Positions 1-6,209 of a stretch of 7,973 nucleotides of DNA are shown here, in pieces. A model generated the notes under the pieces. It ran no database searches, was not told the origin of the DNA, and saw nothing but the letters and a program-made list of their open reading frames with translations. Source of the stretch: Thermoplasmata archaeon. GTDB lineage: Archaea > Thermoplasmatota > Thermoplasmata > Thermoplasmatales > Thermoplasmataceae. The stretch lies in NCBI GenBank assembly GCA_021802165.1, contig JAKAAU010000063.1:1-7973 (forward strand), given 5' to 3'. The first letter of the stretch is position 1, and each line of letters begins with the position of its first letter. Position numbers and translations under genes: made by a program.

Positions 1-16
1 TTTTACCTAAAATAAA

Positions 17-31
17 TAAAAATTTTATATA
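17..31 (+). promoter_or_regulatory. TATA/BRE promoter of tRNA-Thr
   Basis: A TTTATATA box lies at 24-31, preceded by an A-rich stretch suitable for TFB recognition (BRE). The box centre is about 27 nt before the first base of the tRNA, the normal archaeal TATA-to-start distance, so transcription would begin at or just before the mature 5' end. Confidence 0.6.
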
Positions 32-54
32 AGAATTTTAAATACACTAACTGC

Positions 55-128
55 GCCATCGTAGCTCAGCATGGTAGAGCGGCTGATTTGTAATCAGCAG
101 GTCGGGGGATCGAATCCCTCCGATGGCT
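55..128 (+). tRNA. tRNA-Thr (anticodon UGU)
   Basis: The full cloverleaf can be folded by eye. The acceptor stem pairs 55-61 with 121-127 perfectly (7 bp). The D stem is GCTC/GAGC (64-67 with 77-80), with GG at 73-74 in the D loop. The anticodon stem is GCTGA/TCAGC (82-86 with 94-98), and its loop TTTGTAA places anticodon TGT at 89-91. The T stem is 104-108 with 116-120, including one G-T pair. The G15-C48 tertiary pair (69 and 103) is present. The discriminator is T128, as is usual for archaeal tRNA-Thr, and CCA is not encoded. The tRNA reads ACN threonine codons, chiefly ACA. There is no intron. One oddity is the T loop, ATCGAAT (109-115), with A at position 54 instead of the near-universal T. 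Confidence 0.95.
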
Positions 129-146
129 TATCAATTTTGTTTGATA
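129..146 (+). terminator. Possible T-rich terminator after the tRNA
   Basis: A T-rich run TTTTGTTT (135-142) follows the tRNA directly, as in typical archaeal termination. It is embedded in a perfect 6-bp inverted repeat, TATCAA (129-134) and TTGATA (141-146), with a 6-nt loop. The hairpin is weak and AT-rich, so the T-run is the better argument. It would also separate the tRNA transcript from the convergent oxidoreductase gene that ends at 151. Confidence 0.35.
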
Positions 147-150
147 TGTT

Positions 151-1362
151 TCAGTATATTGTACCTATACCTGAGTACATAGATTTTATGCCTTTACCGT
201 TTTTGAATCTTGCCATAGAAAAACTCGACCAGTCAAATAATGAATTCTCCGGTGCCATACCTCTTACCATATCAGCAACAATAATCCCGTATGCAGGGGA
301 AAGTTTGAATCCATGTCCACTCAATCCAGCACATATAAACACATTCTCCATTCCTGATGTTGCTAGGGAATCAATAATGGCTTGGCCATCAGGTGACATA
401 TCATAGAGACCTGATATAGCAGCAACCACTGATGCATCACCCATTGAGGGAATTCTCTCTGTTATTTTAGCGAGATATTCTTCTATGTAAATATCAGTAA
501 CATGATCTTCGATACTTTTACTGATGTCAAACATTTGTTCATCTATATGAGGATCCAGACTACCGATTGCTGTGAGAGTTTCACCTTCCATTTTATAATA
601 TGCCAACTTTTGTGGGTCCCATAGTGTTGGTTTTAGTCCGTGGTACCTCTCTGGTCTCCTGATGTATATAATGTCATGTATCGATGCATATAATGGAAGT
701 AACATACTTGTATCAATACCAGAAGATTGAAGAAGATTATTTGTCCAAGTGTTCGTTGCTAGTATAACCGCATCAGCATTGTATTTTTTTCCTGATGAAA
801 GATAAACGGATGCACCTTTTTGGTTGTTCTCAACTTTTGTAACCACCATGCCTGTGAGTATCTCTGCACCCAGTTCTCTCGCTGCGTTTGCATATGCAAA
901 GGCAGTTGCAACAGGGTCCGCATATCCGCTATCATGTTCATAAAGTATGTAATCAAAATCTCCATAATCAATATCTGGGAAAAATTCCCTTACCTTAGAT
1001 ATAGATATTTCATCCTCCGGTATTCCAACCTCAAGCAGCATCTCTAGGTTTTTTCTTGCAGTTTCAGCATTGCTCCCGGTAAATGGAAATATCATCCCAG
1101 TTCTGGTGAATCCTGAATAACCAATCTTGCTAAAATTCTTGAACTGATTTAAGGAATATAATGCCATAGTCGCAATTAGTTTATTGCTATAGTGGGTCCT
1201 GACCAGTGCACTGGATTTTCCAGTATTTCCAGATGCAATATTTTCCCGTTCCAGCAATGTCACCTTTACACCTTTTATAGCAAGGTTGTATGCTATGCTG
1301 CATCCGGTACTTCCCCCACCAACTATAATAACGGACCTCACAGATTTATCCAAAAGCATCAT
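151..1362 (-). CDS. FAD-dependent oxidoreductase, DAO family (sarcosine oxidase beta/glycine oxidase-like)
   Basis: Predicted cytosolic flavoprotein of 403 aa, a normal length for the D-amino-acid oxidase/sarcosine oxidase family. These enzymes oxidise the C-N bond of amines or amino acids. An N-terminal Rossmann strand carries the dinucleotide-binding GGGSTG motif (residues 15-20), and an acidic residue ends the second strand (E38 in LLERE) to hold the ribose. The segment SGNTGKSSALVR (about 44-55) resembles the flavin-contacting region of sarcosine oxidase beta-like proteins. Near the C-terminus are GLYDMSPDGQAII (318-330) and CAGLSGHGFKLSPAYG (344-359), the usual second FAD-binding block. 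No signal peptide or membrane segment is visible. The first codons are ATG ATG, and either could start. A TATA box about 20 nt upstream points to a leaderless mRNA. The substrate cannot be decided from sequence: sarcosine, dimethylglycine, glycine and proline-type substrates are all possible. The gene is convergent with tRNA-Thr, 22 bp apart. Confidence 0.88.
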   Translation of the reverse strand: MMLLDKSVRSVIIVGGGSTGCSIAYNLAIKGVKVTLLERENIASGNTGKSSALVRTHYSNKLIATMALYSLNQFKNFSKIGYSGFTRTGMIFPFTGSNAETARKNLEMLLEVGIPEDEISISKVREFFPDIDYGDFDYILYEHDSGYADPVATAFAYANAARELGAEILTGMVVTKVENNQKGASVYLSSGKKYNADAVILATNTWTNNLLQSSGIDTSMLLPLYASIHDIIYIRRPERYHGLKPTLWDPQKLAYYKMEGETLTAIGSLDPHIDEQMFDISKSIEDHVTDIYIEEYLAKITERIPSMGDASVVAAISGLYDMSPDGQAIIDSLATSGMENVFICAGLSGHGFKLSPAYGIIVADMVRGMAPENSLFDWSSFSMARFKNGKGIKSMYSGIGTIY

Positions 1363-1375
1363 AACCTATTTTTAA

Positions 1376-1387
1376 TAAATATAAAAA
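1376..1387 (-). promoter_or_regulatory. TATA box of the oxidoreductase gene
   Basis: The minus strand reads TTTTTATATTTA here. Its centre is about 20 nt from the ATG at 1362 and 23 nt from the ATG at 1359, which would give a leaderless or nearly leaderless transcript. No convincing SD lies in between (AATAGGTTAT is only a weak match), in agreement with leaderless initiation. Confidence 0.5.
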
Positions 1388-1429
1388 TATTATCTGTCAA
1401 AGTGATATAAATGGATTTATTTCCGAAAT

Positions 1430-1696
1430 TTAGTTAAAATATGTTGTTTTTCCTCTGTCCTCCTCCTTATTTTTAGAAATTACATTTTCCTCATCGAATT
1501 CTATATACGATACTGAACTTACAGGAATAAGTCTCAATTTTGATTTTCCATCAGAATCAATTTTGAATACCAGAGAGCCATCTTCCCCTAAAATTGCATA
1601 ACCGAAATATTCCCCCTCTGTTATCAGGGGTTTATCATCTCCACTCGATGAAACAACTGTATATTTACCCCCTTTCTTAATCTCTATCATATCCAT
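1430..1696 (-). CDS. Small beta-rich conserved-looking protein, function unknown
   Basis: An 88-aa soluble protein with no signal peptide or membrane segment. I do not recognise a named family with certainty. The core (about residues 9-67) alternates short hydrophobic strands with glycine/aspartate turns: KYTVV, EYFGYAIL, SLVFKID, LRLIPVSSVSYIEF. Strand order and the final 'RLIPVSSVSYIEF' block recall small SH3-like or Sm-like barrels, in which a closing strand follows 'IP..sI..I'; this fold guess is an inference. The C-terminal tail (about 68-88) is acidic then basic and probably disordered. The start is ATG 1696; a second ATG two codons later (1690) is also possible. The gene is divergent from aroD and is followed on its own strand by the oxidoreductase after a 67-bp gap that contains that gene's own TATA box, so the two are probably separate transcripts. 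Confidence 0.75.
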   Translation of the reverse strand: MDMIEIKKGGKYTVVSSSGDDKPLITEGEYFGYAILGEDGSLVFKIDSDGKSKLRLIPVSSVSYIEFDEENVISKNKEEDRGKTTYFN

Positions 1697-1725
1697 GCGT
1701 GGATATAATATTCTACGTAAAAAGG

Positions 1726-1738
1726 TTTATTATATTAT
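1726..1738 (-). promoter_or_regulatory. Likely TATA box of the 88-aa protein gene
   Basis: The minus strand reads ATAATATAATAAA, about 36 nt before the ATG at 1696. This predicts a transcript start near 1706 and a leader of about 10 nt. A second TATA-like stretch (1703-1712) is too close to the ATG to serve this start. Confidence 0.35.
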
Positions 1739-1751
1739 GTATAGTGGATAA

Positions 1752-1762
1752 TTTTTATATTA
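1752..1762 (+). promoter_or_regulatory. TATA box of aroD
   Basis: TTTTTATATTA is centred about 23 nt before the ATG at 1780, which predicts leaderless transcription. The box lies inside the reading frame that would extend aroD upstream, and this is the main argument for rejecting the longer N-terminus. Confidence 0.55.
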
Positions 1763-1779
1763 TACTGAAATACTTTATT

Positions 1780-2445
1780 ATGCCTGGAATAACATGTAAA
1801 GTATACACATCCATTTTTTTTGATGATTTTAAACAAATGGAGTTCGAATTTGAAAATGGATTAAAAGATTATTCGGACCACTATGAAATAAGATATGATC
1901 TCTTTAAGTGCCATACCACCGCAAATTTAAGAAAAATTCTCGAATATTTGAATACAAATAGTATTGATTACATATTCACATTCAGATCTGGCAAAATTCA
2001 AGAAATAAATAAAATTTATAGTACTGCTATGAATTATTCGCCACCCATTGTAGATGTTGATATAAAATCTTTTCAGTTCAGAAGGGATTTCTTCAGTAAA
2101 ACAAATTTGATGGTATCATATCACGGTGCCAATAAAGACAATGTGCGTTTTTTATTAAGGGATATATCACAATTCACGCCGGATATATATAAGATAGCAA
2201 TAGCCTATACAGATAAGGAGAAATTTCTTGATGACCTGGCTTATTTATATCACTATAAAACTGAAAACAATGTTAAACTTGCGTATATACCAATGGGTGA
2301 AAACAATGGCTTTCTAAGACTGGTCTCTGCAGGCATAGTTTCTGATTATGCCTACGCATCTTATAAGGGTAAAACAGCCCCGGGGCAGATTGAGACAACT
2401 GAATTTATCTCACTTATAAACCGGTTCAAAGAAAAATATGAATAA
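1780..2445 (+). CDS. aroD: 3-dehydroquinate dehydratase, type I
   Basis: Third enzyme of the shikimate pathway, converting 3-dehydroquinate to 3-dehydroshikimate through a Schiff base in a cytosolic TIM barrel. The 221-aa product has the family landmarks in order: EIRYD (36-40), FTFRS (66-70), VDVD (91-94), VSYHG (112-116) with the proton-transfer histidine H115, DIYKIA (135-140) with the Schiff-base lysine K138, MGE..GFLR (172-180) with R180, and KTAPGQI (198-204) with Q203. Length suits an archaeal type I enzyme. The frame is open back to 1699, but those 27 extra residues are hydrophobic, unlike the family N-terminus, and cover the TATA box, so ATG 1780 is chosen. Oddities: the glutamate that normally follows the first barrel arginine (E86 in Salmonella numbering, motif R-x3-E-G-G) appears to be isoleucine I73, and E116 is D94. 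The 3' end overlaps the convergent marC-like gene by 20 bp. Confidence 0.9.
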   Translation: MPGITCKVYTSIFFDDFKQMEFEFENGLKDYSDHYEIRYDLFKCHTTANLRKILEYLNTNSIDYIFTFRSGKIQEINKIYSTAMNYSPPIVDVDIKSFQFRRDFFSKTNLMVSYHGANKDNVRFLLRDISQFTPDIYKIAIAYTDKEKFLDDLAYLYHYKTENNVKLAYIPMGENNGFLRLVSAGIVSDYAYASYKGKTAPGQIETTEFISLINRFKEKYE

Positions 2446-3052
2446 TGCCTGTTGTAATCAAATCAACGGCTATAGCAGTCAATAGCAATCCCATTATCCT
2501 TGATATTACAATTGACCCTGTTTTCCCTATCTTCTGAAAGATTGGCAGTGAATATTTCAGTATAATGAATGCAAGTATGAGCACAAGAATCACCGCAGCA
2601 ATTACCATTCCCCTTGAAAGTATATCTATCCCGGTCCCATTGAAATATATTATAGCTGTTGTTATGGAACCCGGTCCTGCCAGAAGAGGGGTTCCAATAG
2701 GTGCAATTGCTATAGCTTCCCTGTCAGCGGAATCCTGCTGCTCAGCATTTGTAATTTTTGTCTGTGAGGTTTTGCCCTGAAGCATGTCAAAACCCACCTT
2801 GAAAAGCAATATACCACCTGCTATTTCGAAATCATATATGCTGATCCCGAGAATATCAAAAATATACACTCCAAGAAACATAAAACCGAAGAGCATTCCA
2901 GCCGCCATGTAAACGCTTCTACGTATAACTTCTTTTCTTTCCTTAAGACTGTATCCATCAGTAAGGGTAATGAGTATCGGCACTGCACCTATTGGATTTA
3001 TAATTGCGAATAGTGCCACGAAGACCGTTAAAAATAACAAGAAAATTGCCAT
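2426..3052 (-). CDS. MarC-family (UPF0056) integral membrane protein
   Basis: The 208-aa hydrophobic protein is of normal family length and is expected to have about six membrane helices, near residues 3-30, 45-66, 74-92, 116-137, 146-167 and 182-206. Family signatures are visible: INPIGAVPI (18-26) in the first helix, IAPIGTPLLAGPGSITTAI (116-134), with the re-entrant-looking AGPGS, and ISRIMGLLLTAIAV (183-196) near the end. The polar loop at about 93-112 is the least conserved part. Despite its name, the family is not shown to cause multiple antibiotic resistance, and its transport substrate is unknown. The start is supported by GGTG (minus strand, 3061-3058) 5 nt before the ATG. It has its own promoter and sits downstream of, but apart from, the dnaG-ATPase pair (157-bp gap). 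Confidence 0.9.
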   Translation of the reverse strand: MAIFLLFLTVFVALFAIINPIGAVPILITLTDGYSLKERKEVIRRSVYMAAGMLFGFMFLGVYIFDILGISIYDFEIAGGILLFKVGFDMLQGKTSQTKITNAEQQDSADREAIAIAPIGTPLLAGPGSITTAIIYFNGTGIDILSRGMVIAAVILVLILAFIILKYSLPIFQKIGKTGSIVISRIMGLLLTAIAVDLITTGIIHIFL

Positions 3053-3057
3053 TTAAA

Positions 3058-3061
3058 CACC
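3058..3061 (-). promoter_or_regulatory. Shine-Dalgarno site of the MarC-family gene
   Basis: GGTG on the minus strand lies 5 nt before the ATG at 3052. It matches part of the archaeal SD consensus GGAGGTGAT and fixes this start. Confidence 0.5.
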
Positions 3062-3097
3062 ATAATTACAATGTATTAATCCTTTTGCCCTGCAGAT

Positions 3098-3115
3098 ATT
3101 TTATTTATATAATTT
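3098..3115 (-). promoter_or_regulatory. TATA box of the MarC-family gene
   Basis: The minus strand reads TTATATAAATA at 3112-3102 within an AT-rich block. A start about 26 nt downstream gives a leader near 29 nt, which agrees with the presence of an SD site for this gene. Confidence 0.45.
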
Positions 3116-3160
3116 TCAGATAACAGATTAAATGAGTTTCTATAATAAAGTACTCCTGTA

Positions 3161-3180
3161 ATAAAATTAAATTATAAAAT
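3161..3180 (-). terminator. Possible T-rich terminator of the dnaG-ATPase transcript
   Basis: Read on the minus strand, a T-rich tract (ATTTTATAATTTAATTTTAT) begins about 30 nt after the ATPase stop codon and lies before the MarC promoter. Archaeal termination often uses such T-runs without a stable hairpin. Support is composition only. Confidence 0.25.
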
Positions 3181-3209
3181 ATCTAAACGTATCAAAATTT
3201 TAATATGGT

Positions 3210-4691
3210 TCACTGGTAAGATCTGTCCTCGCTATAGTTATAATAATTATAATATTCACCTTTCTGGGAACCTGTGGCCTCTTCACCTATTGCATTTGTC
3301 ATGCTACCATAGTATTTTTTGATTTTTTCTTCTACAGGAACATAAAGCGACAGAGCTTCTTTTACATCTGATTTTTCTATTAATTTATGCCCATTTTCCA
3401 CTGACATATCCCCTGATGCCCTTATCAGCCCTCCAAGTTCTCTGAGTTTAAGTGTCAGAGCATTGCTTTTATGATCCTCAAGAGCTCTCCTTCTGCCTTC
3501 ATTGATAATAATATCAGTCGCATCAATTGCCATATTTGGAATCTTTCCGTCCATATTAATTTCCTGAGCAATAAATTGCAGGTACTTTACTCTATTCTCT
3601 TTTGTATCAGGCATAGAGTTCTCCATTAAAATTTCATATCCATTTCCAACAATTCTTGAACGTAATGGACTCAGTATGTACTGTAAATCCTGAATATTGC
3701 ACGCAGCAACAAGAATAAAATCCGTAGGCACATCATCAACCTTTACGCTTGCACCGGCACTTTGTGGATTTCTTCCCACTATAGGAAATTTCCTTTCCTG
3801 CATTGCAGTAAGGATGAAACGCTGAAGTTTTCCCAGATGTGTAATTTCATCTATGAATAAAACCCCTTCATGTGCCATATGGACAGAACCTGCAACAACA
3901 CGCTCATAGGGCATTGTTCCTAATTGTGGATGCCCACCGTATGGGTCATGTCTCACATCTCCGAGAAGTTCGGTCTCGCTTGCACCTGTTGCAAGTACAA
4001 ATGGGTTTCTATCTATCGGGACAATTACCTTACTGGGGCTTTTCTTTTCCAGTTTGCGGCGGCGCTCCAGTGTTTTTTCATCGAGCACTCTTATTTTGTC
4101 GCCGTATTTTTCGTACACAACTATTTCTTCCCTGTCACCGACTTTTCTGGTCTGTGTCACCCTTTCATTATTGTTATTCACACCAAAGGCCACGCCTATT
4201 ACATTGAAAACATCATTGAATGGACCCTGGGTATTGTTGGCCGCCTTGCTGTTGTTGCAGTTAGGGCATACACTTTCTGTGGGTGGTGAATAAAAACCGC
4301 AGTGTGGACATTTATACCCAAGTCTCTGGGCAACGTTATCCGGTGCATCCTTTGGGTCTATAATATCTCCCTCTATAGAATTCATTTCATGCTTTTCCTT
4401 CTCGATTTCGCTAATGGTTCTTACCTCTACGAATGGCCGCTCCGGGTATGAAGGGTTATGTACCACCCTTATTTCTTCCTCTGGTCTACTGATATAAAAA
4501 GACATGGCCTGGGCTATCATAGATTTTCCAACTCCGGGTGGTCCAACAAGAAGAAGATTCCTTCTCTGTTTGGCTGCTATAAGTGCGAGCCGTACAGCCT
4601 CCCCCTGACCTATAACCCTTTCCAGCGGACTTGTTGGTATTTTAATATATGAGGTATCCGGGTATTCGCTGTAATTCACATATGGTCCCAT
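3210..4691 (-). CDS. LonB-like AAA+ ATPase without protease domain, with inserted zinc ribbon
   Basis: A 493-aa AAA+ ATPase closest in motifs to archaeal LonB. Walker A is GPPGVGKS (50-57) and Walker B is GVLFIDE (276-282). Sensor 1 lies in VAACN (328-332), an arginine-finger region is PLRSRI (342-347), and a sensor 2 region is LTLKLRELGGLIRASGD (412-428). Between Walker A and B, where membrane LonB carries two transmembrane helices, there is instead a CPHC (128-131) and CPNC (142-145) zinc ribbon and a charged stretch with an NNNN run (172-175); no membrane segment is seen. The protein ends soon after the ATPase lid, so the Lon Ser-Lys protease domain (roughly 190 aa) is absent. It cannot be a Lon protease by itself and is more likely a remodelling or unfolding ATPase. 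The last 17 residues are Tyr/Asn-rich. Its ATG lies inside the dnaG end (16-bp overlap) and is preceded by GGTGG, so translation is probably coupled. Confidence 0.9.
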   Translation of the reverse strand: MGPYVNYSEYPDTSYIKIPTSPLERVIGQGEAVRLALIAAKQRRNLLLVGPPGVGKSMIAQAMSFYISRPEEEIRVVHNPSYPERPFVEVRTISEIEKEKHEMNSIEGDIIDPKDAPDNVAQRLGYKCPHCGFYSPPTESVCPNCNNSKAANNTQGPFNDVFNVIGVAFGVNNNNERVTQTRKVGDREEIVVYEKYGDKIRVLDEKTLERRRKLEKKSPSKVIVPIDRNPFVLATGASETELLGDVRHDPYGGHPQLGTMPYERVVAGSVHMAHEGVLFIDEITHLGKLQRFILTAMQERKFPIVGRNPQSAGASVKVDDVPTDFILVAACNIQDLQYILSPLRSRIVGNGYEILMENSMPDTKENRVKYLQFIAQEINMDGKIPNMAIDATDIIINEGRRRALEDHKSNALTLKLRELGGLIRASGDMSVENGHKLIEKSDVKEALSLYVPVEEKIKKYYGSMTNAIGEEATGSQKGEYYNYYNYSEDRSYQ

Positions 4692-5965
4692 GTAACCACC
4701 CTGATTCCGTCTGGCTTTTTTGTTACATGTCCCATCTTCATGCCGTAAATGGATTTGACACCCATGTTGAAAGCTATATCAACAAATCTCTGGGATATAA
4801 CACCACCGCTTATTATTATGTATGCGTTTTTTACACTCTGCATGAGTTCAACAGCATCTGAAATCGGGTATCTTGCAACAGGATTTGATGTATTATCATA
4901 TATTTCAACTGCCTTACTTTCATATAACTCATTTAATTTATTTCTAACAAAGCGTGGGTCGTCAATATCTTTTATCTCTTCCTCTTCAATCGCTGTTACC
5001 TGTTCACTTTGCTCTACATGTTTAGGCTCTTTTTCCTTCTGGGGTTCTGCTTTCTCTGGCTTTTCCTCTATATTCACATTCATATCAGACACAGCCCGAT
5101 TATTCTTTTCTGTGAATTCTTTGAGTTCTTCAATCATGCCATGTGATTCAAGGTACTGATTTACAGGGGCTTTATATTTTAAAGCCTTGACTATCTGTTT
5201 ATATGTGAGTTCCTCGACTTCTGTTCCTGGGGGCGCCCTTGCTATGAAATCTACATCTGCAACCTGGAGCATTTCCTTTATTATAAGCTCACCTCCATGA
5301 TCTCCATCAACAAATAAAGTTACCGTCCGCGCCTTTGAAAGTTCCTTCACAGTTTTTGGAACGCTGGTTCCCTGAACGGCAATGGTATTTTTTATACCGT
5401 ATCTGAGAAGATTGAGTACGTCATTTCTTCCCTCGACCACTATGATTGAATCAGAAGTACCCACTGCTGGGCCCGCAGGAAGATGTTCCTCCCCGTAGGA
5501 TAAAATTTCTTTTTTCTCAACCTCTTCACGAACAGATTGTATTATACTTTCACTGAGGCTCTTTCCGTTGGTTCCCATTTTTTTGTATAGTTCTTCAGCC
5601 CTCTGGATTACCTTATCCCTTTTGTTAATACGTACATCTTCAACGTCCTCTATATCTACCTTTGCCTTGCATGGGCCTATCCTGTCAATGGTTTCAAGGG
5701 CAGCAGCGAGTATTGAACTTTCAACCTGGTCAAGCCCAGAAGGTATCAGTACAAATCCTTCTGTTCTTCCTTTCTTGGTATCTATCTCAACCTCTATTCT
5801 ACCAATTTTGCCACTTTTCTGTAAGTCTCTTAAATCTAATTCCTCACCCAATAATCCTTCAGTCTGCCCGAATATTGCACCAACAACATCGGGCTTTTCA
5901 ACAACACCATCAGTTACTATCTTTGCTTTGATAACATATTTTGTTATGTTTGGATCGACATTCAT
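4676..5965 (-). CDS. dnaG: Archaeal DnaG-like primase / exosome-associated protein
   Basis: Archaeal DnaG of 429 aa. The family has a Toprim domain shared with bacterial primase, can make short RNA primers in some archaea, and is a known subunit of the archaeal RNA exosome. The N-terminal domain (1-about 165) begins with MNVDPNITKYVIKAKI, typical of the family. The Toprim domain (about 172-270) shows IIVVEGRND with catalytic-type E178, and LFVDGDHGG with D220 and D222, followed by ARAPPGTEVEEL (242-253). An acidic, E/K/P-rich linker (about 284-336) leads to a conserved C-terminal domain (337-429) with GGVISQRFVDIA (387-398) and a closing RVVTW. The frame also offers GTG at 5974, but that codon lies within the SD sequence, so ATG 5965 is chosen. 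It is the first gene of a unit with the overlapping AAA+ ATPase and is divergent from the endonuclease IV-like gene. Confidence 0.95.
   Translation of the reverse strand: MNVDPNITKYVIKAKIVTDGVVEKPDVVGAIFGQTEGLLGEELDLRDLQKSGKIGRIEVEIDTKKGRTEGFVLIPSGLDQVESSILAAALETIDRIGPCKAKVDIEDVEDVRINKRDKVIQRAEELYKKMGTNGKSLSESIIQSVREEVEKKEILSYGEEHLPAGPAVGTSDSIIVVEGRNDVLNLLRYGIKNTIAVQGTSVPKTVKELSKARTVTLFVDGDHGGELIIKEMLQVADVDFIARAPPGTEVEELTYKQIVKALKYKAPVNQYLESHGMIEELKEFTEKNNRAVSDMNVNIEEKPEKAEPQKEKEPKHVEQSEQVTAIEEEEIKDIDDPRFVRNKLNELYESKAVEIYDNTSNPVARYPISDAVELMQSVKNAYIIISGGVISQRFVDIAFNMGVKSIYGMKMGHVTKKPDGIRVVTWDHM
4696..4700 (-). promoter_or_regulatory. Shine-Dalgarno site of the LonB-like ATPase, inside dnaG
   Basis: GGTGG on the minus strand, 4 nt before the ATG at 4691 and within the last codons of dnaG. 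It supports this start. The next in-frame Met is residue 58, beyond Walker A, so a later start is excluded. Confidence 0.6.
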
Positions 5966-5969
5966 TATT

Positions 5970-5975
5970 ATCACC
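5970..5975 (-). promoter_or_regulatory. Shine-Dalgarno site of dnaG
   Basis: GGTGAT on the minus strand is a strong match to the archaeal SD core and lies 4 nt before the ATG at 5965. The alternative GTG start overlaps this site, which settles the start in favour of ATG 5965. Confidence 0.7.
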
Positions 5976-6040
5976 GTTATTTGCGTTAATTAAGTCATCA
6001 TGATAATTATTAGTTACCATTAAATTGTTATGTTTAAAAT

Positions 6041-6049
6041 GTATATAAT
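6041..6049 (-). promoter_or_regulatory. Possible TATA box of dnaG
   Basis: The minus strand reads ATTATATAC. A start about 26 nt downstream would give a leader of roughly 55 nt before dnaG, consistent with a leadered, SD-driven gene. Closer AT-rich stretches near 6000-6010 are alternatives. The rest of the 291-bp region between dnaG and the endonuclease IV-like gene holds no reading frame or RNA gene I can support. Confidence 0.35.
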
Positions 6050-6209
6050 CTATTCGTTGCCTGTTATGATATTGTTGACTCATTTTAGTTCAAAAAATAA
6101 ATTAAAAATATAGAAGTTGCGATCAATTTGAATGTAAAACATTGGTATAATGTATCTCTATGCCTGAAATGCTTTCATCTTATTAATCCTGGAATTTTTA
6201 GATTAGATA

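Noticed and set aside
71..406. 111-codon + strand frame running from the tRNA into the oxidoreductase
   Set aside because: It begins inside the tRNA and is antisense to a well-supported gene. Its product shows no family features.
1699..1779. N-terminal extension of AroD by 27 residues
   Set aside because: The extension covers the TATA box, is hydrophobic and unlike the family N-terminus. ATG 1780 fits both length and promoter spacing.
2426..3052. MarC-family gene as a multidrug-resistance determinant
   Set aside because: The name is historical. Family membership does not show resistance, and nothing in the context suggests a drug-resistance island.
3872..4293. Overlapping + strand frames opposite the LonB-like ATPase
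   Set aside because: They are antisense shadows of a strongly conserved AAA+ gene, with low-complexity products and no start signals.
5966..5974. GTG start giving DnaG three extra residues
   Set aside because: The GTG is part of the GGTGAT Shine-Dalgarno site of ATG 5965, and family members begin with MNVDPN-like sequence.
4749..5993. Long + strand frames opposite dnaG (136 and 141 codons)
   Set aside because: Ser/Ile-rich products typical of reverse-complement coding DNA, opposite a clearly conserved DnaG.
6039..6113. 24-codon reading frame in the dnaG / endonuclease IV-like intergenic region
   Set aside because: It has no SD, no well-placed TATA box and no recognisable motif. It is very short in AT-rich DNA and likely chance.
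6060..6180. Possible C/D-box small RNA between dnaG and the endonuclease IV-like gene
   Set aside because: A CTGA at 6164-6167 and a small hairpin TGAAA-TGC-TTTCA (6165-6177) exist, but no proper C box (RTGATGA) stands at the right distance.
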